NCBI RefSeq assembly: GCF_921293095.1
Contig: NC_060248.1
Location: 15,022,744-15,086,743 of the forward strand
DNA length: 64,000 nucleotides
Direction of reading: 5' to 3'
Source of the DNA: Ischnura elegans
Lineage: Eukaryota; Arthropoda; Insecta; Odonata; Coenagrionidae
This document shows positions 47,601 to 59,600 of this stretch, in pieces; positions within the stretch are counted from its first letter, which is position 1, and each line of letters begins with the position of its first letter. A program made the position numbers and the translations under genes. The notes below the pieces were generated by a model. The model had not been told where the DNA came from. It did not search any database and saw only the letters and a list, made by a program, of their open reading frames with translations.

Positions 47601-50600
47601 CATCAGAAAATGTTGCGGTGACTGCACTGGGTGCTTTCCATTCATCGACACACGTCAACACAAGTCGACTTGCGTTGCGGTTTTCGTGTTCCATTCTATG
47701 TGTGTCGCCGACTGTTGTGACACAAGTCAACAAACGATAACGCGCAGGAATAGGAGAGTTATAAACAGTTACCGCGAGTCGACACAAGTCGACGCGTGAG
47801 TCGCATGAATGGAAAGCACCCACTATCAACACTTGCAGATTCACCTGATGTCGCCGCACTGAAAATCCCTGCTAGTCGTTTAAAATTCTGGAACCACCAG
47901 AGCTTTCACTAAATGTCTCGAAGCGATTACCACCCTTGTCAGTTTTGTACAGTGGGTGGGTTTTATACAGTTACACAATGAACTTTCCATATGTGTTGAC
48001 CGCTTGGTTGAAGTTGGTGTGGCTGAGGTCACTGATGTTTTAACTTCGTCTTTATTCAGAATAAGTCATCGTGAGTTTAAACTTCCGTGCAATATCGCTT
48101 TGACGCTCTCCATTTTTCAAGCAATTGACCTCTTTCAATTTCTCTTCTAGGTTTATGGTTTTCTTGATAACTTCTTGATTTTTCTACACGCATTCCTATT
48201 TTTTGCCATTTTCTCTTGGTTTTTACTCTGTATGGCTCTATCGAAATCACCTTTACTGCTGAACTGTATTCCTGAGACGCAGAGGGCCTACGACTGCTGG
48301 GAGAGAATGAAGCAATGCCATTGTGTTTGAGACTATAGTGGACCCTTTTCTGTGTTGATGCTATTCATACACAACTCGGCCACTGCTCCATTTCTCCCCC
48401 CATGAATACCGATGACCTTGAATGCCTTAGGCCCTCTACCTGGAAGTCAATAGCCTGATAACCTATGACGGCAAAAATTACATCTCAAGCTGTATTGCTT
48501 AAAAAAAACTCATTTCCACTAGCTCCACGCTTAATTAATGATCTAAATTAACTATTGTCATTCTGTCAAGGAGATAAATTACTTCGGTAGGCTGGCTATC
48601 TGGACCCAATGACGAGTAATACTTTTGGCCATTGCACAGCAATGGGTTTCAATTAATATATAAACAAAAAAGAAGATTTGAGGCAAGAAATACTATTGGT
48701 ATGCGTAAAAAGATATTAATTTCGTGTGTACTTAGCGCAAGTTCACGTTTTATCATGAGAGCATTAAAGTTTTTAGATTAGGCAACACTGCGTTGCGATG
48801 TTTACCAGAGGAACAAATTTGTGCTATATCGAAATTGCACTATACAAGGCATGGGTGTAAATGATGCATTTTCCATGAATGACCAAATGCTTGTTGCAGA
48901 GTTGTTACTCTTTTGAGACCGAAAATCAGTGATACTGGGATTGAAACAAGAGAGTCAAGGTTAAATAATGGAATGAGCCCATCATTAAATTTTGACATTA
49001 TTTTTCTACGTCTTGAGATTTTAATTTCATCTTTTGATTTCTGACGAAATGTGGAGCTATGGTCATTTCCGCCAAAATAATTTTTCCCTTATTGAATATG
49101 TTAAATTTGTAAAATGCCTCAAATTTTTGTCAGCCTGTATTTTTGGTGTAGTGGACAACCGAATTCAAATTTAGCTGAAACTTGTAATCAGTGCAAAGAA
49201 CTATTGCATGGTCAAATCTATTGTATAAAAACTCGTGTCACAGTTTTTTGTGTCCAAGCTCCTCCAAAACGGCTGGACTGATTCATATGAAATTTGATGT
49301 GTATGTTCAGTAGGACTAAGAATATGTTGTAAACTATCTTTCATTCTTCTTCAGGGCCCTGAGTCATTTCCACAAGCAACACATGTTAAGTTCGTTTTTA
49401 ATGCCTGCAGACCTTTTTTCTTTGCATATTTAAATAATCAAATGTGTCTCAACTAAATGGTCACATTTAGTTGAGACACATACCATTGGAAAGAAAAATT
49501 AATGCACATTTTTATTCTTGCAATCAATGTTCGTTTTCCATGTGATTTACGGTGAAATTTGAAAAACATGACATAAAAAATGCTGAAATTTTAGCGTTTT
49601 TTTGCTTACTGTCGTCCCTTGACGACCATCAGTATTGTTTATGCCGTTTGAAATCTCTTTCTATTACCATAAATTTTGAGTAGCATGCTCCAAGGAGATG
49701 TATTACTACCATGAATCCCTTTTATTCTGACAGATATACCAATTGATTACAAACGGGTTCAATTTCCAATTAGATTGGCATTCGCAATGACAAGTCTCAA
49801 GGCCAAACAATGTCTTTTTGTGATCCTGAGGCACACCATGTTCTTCATGCGGACAATTGTATGTGGCATGTTCATGTGTGGGTAAACAATCCAGCTTGTT
49901 TGTTTTGACTAAAGATAGATTTACTGAAAATATCGTACACTCCATGGAACTAAGAGGCTGATAATGTTTTTTTTTTAATAGTCATAATTTGTATTAGAGA
50001 TTTCATTTGAAATTTATTGATTATAAGCAGCCCACCTAGTGTTGCTCGGGAGGTATAGTACTCAGAGAAGTCGGAAACTTTGAATTCATGGTCACATGGC
50101 AGGATTTTTTAGGTAAAAGGACAAAGCAGGTCTGATGATGGTATAATATATAACAGCAAACAATGATTTCTGTATATCGTGCATGGGATGAACTTACGCA
50201 TACACCAGAAAAAAAGTTTTGCACCAAGAGTATTAATAGGTAAGAGTAGAATCCTTTTAATAATGTTTTACCCGACTGTATCAAGGGTTTTGTTTACCCA
50301 GCTGGATTAGCAACCACAGAAGTTGCATGATGTGACGTAACTAATGGTTATTGAAATTAGGACACAAAGGATGCGTCGGACAAAACCAAAAGTAGCACTA
50401 CGTGATTTGGGAGCATGAGATCCACCTACAAACTAACTTTGGTAACTATAAACAGGCAACCTTTTTTATATATATAAAAGATAATAAAAGTGCAATGAAT
50501 TAAAAAAAAATGAATGTTTACTGTTTTGTGCAGGTCAACATCGTTCACATCATCTTCCTCCTTCAGTCATGTACTACGTCCCCACATGCTTACAATAAGT

Positions 50601-53600
50601 TAGTTAATTTTTATTTGACCACCCAAATATTTACTAGAAATAATGTATACGGCAAAACAACGTTTGCTGGGTCAGCTAGTGTTGTATAAAAGTTTGTTTA
50701 ATTGCTACGCATTGATGCTTTATTTAGCATATTGTTGTCATTATTCAAAAATCTCACTTAGAATGATTCTTTGGTGTATTTGAATGTGTTTTCTTTGTGC
50801 ATTTCAGAGCATACTTTCAGTAGCAAAGAAGATACTGACCAAGGACATGCTTACATTTCTGAATGAACAAGCTGCTGAGGTGTACGTGTCTGGGCAGATA
50901 AATACATTCCCGTACCAATCCTTTAGTGAAACATTAAACCTCGTTATGGTCACACTGCTCAGAGAGTTACTTCAGCATCAGAATGGTATGTTACTGAAAT
51001 TAATTTTTCAAAACGTATTGTAGAAATCCCATGCTTATTGCTTTGATGTGTGTCTTTTTCTCCCTGTGCATGTTACTGTACTGTTATATTCTACTTCTTC
51101 TGTGCAGCCAGTAGCTTCCAAGGTTATATTTTACTTCATTAATGTCTTATTCAAGTAATTAGGTATGCAATTGAGTTATATTTCCTGGTGAATTGTGGGA
51201 AAAATACCGCTTACCAGACTAGTTTTTCAAGTTAACACATTCTTCTTTTTGATCAGCATGGTTGAATTTAAATCATATTTTTTCTCTTTAAAGATGTAAT
51301 AGCCTTGTCTACTGCCATATTTGGTAGAGCCTACTGTCGTGATGATGCTGGCATTTAATAGTGAAATGTTGGCAGAGGAGTATTATAAGTTTCGTTTGAA
51401 GTTGTTCAGAACATAACATTCGGCATCCGCCACATGGAAGATGCTAGTACGTATTTGAGACTGTTCCAAAACCTGCACTCCCTTAATGTTTTCAATAAGG
51501 TGCCTCTCTAAATTTCTCAGTCTAATACAAATACCTCTGTTGGAACTGGTGTATTTTACATACATTTTCAGGAAATTATAGTCAATGGTCCAAAATTTAC
51601 TCAGTGCTAAGATGCATATCCGTTATTTCTACTTCTTAATGCTGAAATTCAATTGTCAGTTATACAGTGTAGAAGCCAGTGCACCGCAACACTCAGGAGA
51701 AAATATGCCTGGATGCCTGCGCATACAAATTATTTATTTGGCACCAAGGTATTTTTTTCATGCTTGCGAGATTGAAAATTTTTGACCATTAACTGCCTTA
51801 AATCTTGTGCCTATTGATAGAAATATGCAGTATGTATTACAATATTTTCTAAAAATTTCAGAATATATGTTGAATTAGTCTCGGAAAGTGTGTTTAGTTC
51901 TAACCTATATAATTTGAAGTCAATTTTTTTAGGTCCTGTTGATTTCAAATGAACAAGGTTGTACTATATAAAATCCTTGACACTCAAGTAACATATTTTC
52001 TACTCATAATTTTTGGCCAGATTTTAGCTTGCATTACAATTTGAAAAAAAATCTGATAAAATGAAGGAAACTTTTAGCTAAATGCTCTTGAATCAGTGGC
52101 AAATAAATACATATGTTAGAAGCAATTTCTGAATCTGAAGTTCAAAAATATCAGAACAATAGATTTTATCCCTTAGGCAGTTTTTGGTGAATGCTGTAGG
52201 ATGGGCTCTGGTTTGGTTTAGCATCCTGGAGGGACGAAACCCGTAGGCTTCTTGATCTTCAACGTACAACTCATTTGTCCTGTCAATATTTCTGGGGAGA
52301 AGATTCGTACAGCTGCATTAAATGTGCCGGGAATTCTGAAATAAATGTCAAGTGGGGTGGAGAACATAGTGTGAAAAATGCTTGGCAGTGATGAACTCGA
52401 CACAGTGGTGAAGGCATAGATATGGATTGATCTCAGAAGAGATAATCCTGGTGAGAGATAAACTGTTTTCACTGCCCTAAAATTATATTCTTTGTTAGCA
52501 GAGCTTCTCGCAATTCGAAGATTACCCATTTCATTAAACTTTTGATGAAAGTTTATACATATTGATAGTTTTTGCTTTCTTTAATCAGCTTGTAAAAATA
52601 TTCTAAATAATTTGGGCTGTAAGTATATTTTAATATCTAATCATCATGAGAAGGTGGGATGATGATATTTGGGGTGGGGCCTGATGTGATGGAATTTTTC
52701 TATTATTTCATTTTTATATTCTAATACTACGCAATAATGTCAACATAAATATGTACGTACATGCTAATTACCTAAGTTAAATATGCATGGTGATAAGAAG
52801 ATTTAATCATAAAATCATGTGCTTTTTTGTCCTAAATTCAGTAGATATAATATTTAAGGAAAATTGGTAAAAATCTAAATTTTTTGCTTTTGAAATTGAC
52901 AGTATTGATAGATCAAAGTGAACGAATATGAATTATTTGTACAGTTTCAATGCCTTTTTATAGCTTACCAAATATTATTCTCTTTTGTGTTTTGCATATA
53001 TTAACGTCAGTTTTAAGAAATGTCGCCATTAATTGAATGTATTTTTGGCATTTGATTAAATATTTGCCATCCAATTGCTTTTATACCCTTTTACCTAAGG
53101 TGTGCATGAGAAAATATTAAAGCTCGCTGTGATTATTTTGTGCTCTGCTTATTTAAGTTGCTTCCATAACTATCATTTGTACTATTTTTTCATCGCTTAT
53201 TATTTTTTCTTATGAGAATGCTTTCTAATTTATTTTACTCCTTTCCCATTCTGGTGCATGATAACCTGCTGCCTGTGGAGTAAGACGTACCTATCGAATT
53301 CTCAAATGATGTTTTGGAGTTTCTCGTCGATGAGCAATATACATTGCTAAGCCTAGACCATGACGGTAGTGAGCAATATCTTCATTTGGCAACATATGTT
53401 ACCAATTTCATGTTTACTTTAGATTTACATACTTGGACATTGCAAAACTAAAATTATTCAATTGTTATTATTGTTTTGTTCTGGTGTTAATTCAGAAGTA
53501 ACTTTTGAGTCGTTATACTGACAATAACTTACATACTGTAACCACTAATACTTGATCCAGGACGTTTGAGTAATTGCTCTTTGTAAAAATTATGAAGCTG

Positions 53601-56600
53601 AAGAAATAATTTTTATGAATAGATTATGAAGAATATTCTGAGTGATATTGAGTCATTCTTGATGAAATAACTTCATGTTTTCTCACATGTAATCTTTCAC
53701 ATTTTATTCTCATACTCATTTTCATGATTTTAGACCTTCCTCTGCCGTTTACGAGGGATGTTCAAGAATTTGTGAGGGGTCTCTTTCTCTCTGGTCAAAC
53801 TGAATTGCAAAGCATGAACCATGATGCCAGTGAGCTAGAATGCAGGGAAGCCAACTATGCAATGGTCAACAAATTCAAGGTCAATGTGATGGCTAATGCA
53901 GCTTGTGTTGACCTGCTGGTATGGGCAACTGGGGATGAAACAGGTTAGTATATCCTCATTCTTTTGAACCCATTATTGGCTGCTGGAGAAAAATGTTCAC
54001 TTAGATAATGCTGTGGCCATTTCCAAAAGTAGCAATAATTCTATCTTTACTATCAAAAGAACACTATTTCATCATTAATAGAAGCAGCGTGAGAACTGAA
54101 GTGTCTCTTTATAATGTGATCGTTATTTAATGAAAGGTCTGTGTACCTAGTGAATAAAAACTCTATATCACTTTAGGGAATGGCTCTCTAATGTCTCAAA
54201 TTAACAATATGTGTGAGTGAAAGTGTCTATGAACTGAAATCAGTCAATGACTTAGGTGCATTGACACCTCAGTCAGTTGTGTATGTATGTGTCACCATCA
54301 TTTCTAATGACTTTTTCCTCTCCTCTGAAAGAGCTACTCCATTCCTTAAGTAATAAGTATCATATTTTCCATCATCTTGAATTAAATATTAAATCACGGA
54401 GTATGGAAGAATTGATAATTTAACTGACAAGGAGACATTATGAGGTTGTTGTTGGGATCATTATAATGCAACTATTTGCACCTACAAGAAGAGAAAATAG
54501 GGCAAAAAAGTGTCTCATCTTTCTGGCTTTCTTACTCATGGGAATAAAATGCCAAATGACTTGAAATTTTGTTCCGTGTAAAACCTCTTCTGCAGAGCGA
54601 TACTATTCTCCAATTTACTTGTCATGCTGTGCAGTGGAATGGAATTCTACTCCATGCTATGCTCCATCCTCTATCATCTTCTTGGTACATAGTCTCTGGG
54701 GTCAGCGTAAATCCAATTTTGGTGCCGTATGGCAGTTATCACAAATTCACAGTTTTTTCTGAAATCAATAATGTATTAAGACTGAAGCATTCTATTCAGT
54801 TAGCTATTGTAAATGATATTTAACTAACATATTCAATAAACGCAGGAACAATTAAATAACTTCACTTACACTCATAAAATATAAAAAAAACTTTTCTACT
54901 TATTATAGACGTTTAAGCATTCATGTGAGTCAACTGTTTCCTACACTTTCATTTTTTTTCCTTAGATGGTTACCATTATAATTAGCTGCCCATTTCAATT
55001 TTTTACTTATTTCAACGTGCCCCAAAAAACTCAATACCTCTAGAAAAATGCCCTCATTAATGAGAAAACTTTTCAATGCACAAATAAGAATTTAAAGGGG
55101 AACTCAAGTCATGTCTACAGTGCATACTGGCAGTATCCAGCCAAAGGAGATTAATATGGAGCAAAATTCTATTGTTTTGTATTTTAAAAGTGCTTCCAAT
55201 TCTGGAAATCAGTCTCATGATGTCTACTTGTGTTTGAAATTTGCATTTGGCTAAGTATACTGTTTAAGAAGGTTGTGCTTACCATGAAACTATTTCACTT
55301 CCTGCAGGGCAATGAAAATTTAACATCATCATGAAATTATCCTCCAGATTTGAATCTGTGCTAATGATATTTCTCTCTGGGGATTGTGGATCACATTTAA
55401 AAACTGAAGTTGAAATTGCTTATGGATGAGCTAGTAAATATTCTGAATCAAATTGGTCATAACTTGTAAGTGCTGTGCACATTGGACAAGCTTGTTTCCA
55501 TAATCAATATTGTGTTAACTTCTTGTAATGATATGTGAGTACATTTTGTTGGTTATGTCTTTGAAAGAATTATGTTTTGTAGCCCAAGAGGTCAATGAGA
55601 CATATAGTCTGTTCACGGAGCTATCCCTCCTCATCGCAATTGACCCTGCCGAGCTTCTGAAGATGCAGGGTAAAGCCAATGCAAAGGCTGCATTCATTCT
55701 GCTGCACGACTCGATCGTTTGTAGCCTTCTCTCATTGCATGGAGAGGATTTTGTGTTGCCAAAATCATGTCAATCGCGTGGGAGATTTTGTGAACTAAGT
55801 TGGTTTGAATCCTCTTCATCCCACCTAACCATCTCAAGAGTGGTGTATCTCACTGTGATTAAACTTTTTAAGGTTTGGCCATGTCCTTCCCTGCTCATTG
55901 CATCATTTCAATGGACTAATTAAACATTCCAGGGATTTTTTCATTTCTTGTATACTTAAAAATAGGGATGAGTCAGTTCCACTTTTTTCAATCCCGATTA
56001 AAATGCCCATTCTTTTAAATTGATTCCTGATTCTTGATCCCGATTCCATCAACTCTTATTCATACCAACAGGTGGGATATCGATACCTCCACTGCATAAA
56101 TGCTCAACAATCGTCCACAGAATAGAACCCGCTCATCTAGTATTATAAGGGCTTTCTAGATGAACGGATTTGAATCGGTGGGCGATTGTTGAACGTTTAC
56201 GCTGTGGAGGTATCGATATTGATTTCTCGTTGCATTGTTGTCATTAAAATGTAAGAATTGATTGGAAAAAAAAGTATCAAAGACAATTAAGTGGCCCAAA
56301 AATTATATTTATTAAAAATAGCAAATTAGTATCATGAAAATATATCCTCTGTTTTAATAATATAATAGACACTTCAACTGTTTCTGACAAAAATTTTAAC
56401 CTTATAAAGTACAGTGCACAATGGCTCAGGTGTTCTTCATCTTTTATGCCCAAATGTTATATCTATATTCAAAACATTTATCTTCCTGGACTCAATGGAA
56501 TCGGAATTGACTTTAGGTTCTTTAGATTCTCAATTCCGATTCGATGCTCAAGAATCGGTGGATTGAGAATTGACGTTTGGAATCAATTCATCCCTACTTA

Positions 56601-59600
56601 AAAGCTATTCCTAATAATTTTCTCTTTGTTAACATTTTGCTTAGACATATTTCAATGGCTTACTATCTCCAAGAATTGAAGAAGAATTTCTTTCAGATAA
56701 TATTTTGTCATGTTTGCATGTCTGACGTTAAAATTGACTTAAAATGCATTTTTGTTAACAGTACAGGTTTTCAAATTTCAGTCTGCAACTGATGTGTCCT
56801 TTTTCTCATTATTTTATTTTTTCTATTTTAATTTTTTTCAAATGCTGTGTGAATTTCATTGAATTAACTCCTCAAGGGACTAACAATTTTCTCATTTAAC
56901 TAGGAAACATTCTTTACTCTACAAATTTTGAATTCTGCCAAGATATCAACTCAGGACACGTCAAGAGTTTTCCTTGTGCATGGCACAGCACCTTTCTCGC
57001 TTTCTGTTCAAGTTTAATGCTTCTCCTCATGTGCCTCAGCCCCTTATTACCTCTCAATTGACTCATATTTGTGTTTAATATTTAGAAAATATATTCATTT
57101 AGTTAAGAAATGAATTTCTGTATATTATTTCAGTGATTATTTTCACAATGAAACCCTTAATTTGCTTGTGATTTCTTCTCCCATGAAATTCTCTGCCTGA
57201 TGGTGCTCTTTCATGCCAGTTTTTAATGGTATCACTTTTCTTAAATTCTAGCTCGAATCAAAAGAATGACAGTATGATTGCTGACGTTGGATTTGTGCTG
57301 CAGAGTAAACAAAAATTTCCATCGACTTATTGCCCAAAAGTCACCTGTCGCCATCTTTTTTCTTATGCTATTTGATTAGTTTAACTTGGTAAAGTGACAC
57401 TAGCAATTAAGCTAGGCCACGAGGATTGCCAATATGAGATTTTCTTTGGGTGTATTTGAGTGGATTTGAAGCTTTGCATGGGTGAGATGACAAAGGACTC
57501 CTCCCTGCTAACACTCACGCATTTCACACACAGCTGTTTTCTCTCTCTTCCTGTTGAGGAAAGACCTGTAGGAAAATTATGTCTTGATGGCAAAGTGTCA
57601 TCCCGTAAAATCTTTTAAGGCCATGAGTAATTGGGGGGATGTGAAAGCTTTTCATGTTTTAGTTTTCAAAATTTTGTGTTAAAAATACATGATGGTGGTG
57701 ATGTTGAAAATTTGGCCGTGTTGTAGAAAAATGGGGATGAAGATTTCACTGTGCACTGGAATTTGAATCAATTCATGACTCTTTTCATATTTTCCTGGGA
57801 TAACTTTTCATTCAATTTACAGTAAACTCTCGATTATACGAAGTCAGCGGGACTGGAAAATAGGCACTTTGTAATATCGAGATTCGTTCACAAACATTTT
57901 TATTAAGTCGTGAAAAAAATGCTTGCTTTTGCTCCCACCGCCCTTTTTCTGTCTTTTTTGGCCTTGTGTAACATTTTCGGTGGCTATTTAAGATGCAATT
58001 TTAAAAAAATGCTCTTTCTTATTGATTTTATGCTGTGAAAGATTGTTAAAAAATCATAAGGCCCTAAACTTCCCATTCTTTCAAGTTGAATATCAACGAT
58101 ATAAGCGCAGAAGAAATTCCCGTCCATTTTAGAAAATGCTATCAAATAACGTCTTGAAAATTTTCGTACAAGAATTTAATCTGAGAATTTTGTGGTTAGT
58201 AGCGAATAGCAACTATTATATTCGCATAAAATTTGTTTCCAATGCCTACGAAATTTTAACCGCAGCCGACCTAACTGCCATTTGTGATGCCCTCTATCGC
58301 TCAGTGACAGGAAAAAAAGAGGGCCGTAGCCTGTTTCCAAATAATCTTCGTAGGTTAATATTTTTAGTTCCTTCCGTATTTTCAGGTGAATGTATGATCT
58401 TTTAAATTAGTTGTTTTCAATATAAGTCAGCTAGGATAATAAATTACATGGGATATGATTTTCTACTGGCGAATATTTGAAGTAAATTCTTAACGGGCTC
58501 TCCGTCCGGCTGCCGTGCTCCATCATCTTTGCGAACATTAAAATGGAATCTTTTTATTCATCAAGGCCACTGATGCTGGGAGTTAGGTGTCATGTTTATA
58601 TAATAAGTCTTTCCTCTTTTATGCCAACAGGACCAAGGTTCCTACCGGAGAAAAGCTGGAGAACCATCTTCCTTAATCAGGGAAATAAAGTGAGAAACTT
58701 TATTATCCACATTCATTTTTCTCCTAAAACATACATGTTATCATTTGTAAGCATATTTAGGTGAAGTATTTGTTCACTCGCGTGAATACCAAAAATGATA
58801 CCCCAAAACGTGTTCCTTAACCTCATTAAGTTTTCGTGTGTCTTTCTCCATTGAATTGAAAACTATGCTAAGTATCATTCATATAGAGAAAAGATTTTTT
58901 TATGTTAGTTCTAAAAATTAGATGCGCCATTATCGTAAAATAAGTAGTAGCGTGGAAAGGACAAAGCAAATAACTAATTTCTATTGAAAGTCTGCAGAGA
59001 AGAAGGGAGACAATTTTATAGTCGCAGCACGTCACACCCGGTAAGTATCAACAGCATTGGTGACGAAGGATCTTTAATCGAATCGTCAGCTTAGAGGTAG
59101 ATGGAGTGCCTTACCCAGACAGACACCTGAGAAGAATTTAATTCGATCATTCTTTAGTTTTTTCTTTCTCCCTTCTGTGCTAATATTTATTTCCGTTCAT
59201 GGCACGCCTATTTCATGTGTTAAAACTAAAAAAATCTTTTTTCTATATCAGCTTTACGTAGCATCGTTTTAAAAAGGGTGAAGAATGAAACCCGAAAACT
59301 AAGGAAGGGCAGGATTTTGAGGTATGATTTTCAAGGGTTCACAAAAGAAACCAGCATTGCAAAATTTTAAATCTACACGATATTTAGAAAATAATCAGCC
59401 CAAAACTTGGTGTATTTCAAGCATCATTTAAGTTTGTTGACCATGTTTATAGTGGGTGAGCAAAACCAAAACATAAGCTGATGAATGAAAATTGAACTTT
59501 GTTTTTCCACGTATATATTTATTTAATCACGATCGCGGTTTCGACGCACTGCGTCATCCTCAGGCCTGAGGATGAAGCAGTGCGTCGAACCGTCAACTTT

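Larger units (their letters stand above)
46921..48857 (-). mobile_element. pogo/Tigger-like DNA transposon
   Basis: Ends CACCCATGCCTCGTATAGCG (left) and CACCCATGCCTTGTATAGTG (right, reversed) differ at only a few positions, and TA flanks both. The element is 1.9 kb. Its transposase relic is on the minus strand, and a 193-bp MITE has inserted into it. Confidence 0.83.

Noticed and set aside
47629-47821. CRISPR-like impression from repeated GTCGAC words
   Set aside because: The words are irregularly spaced within a 193-bp TIR element of a eukaryotic genome.
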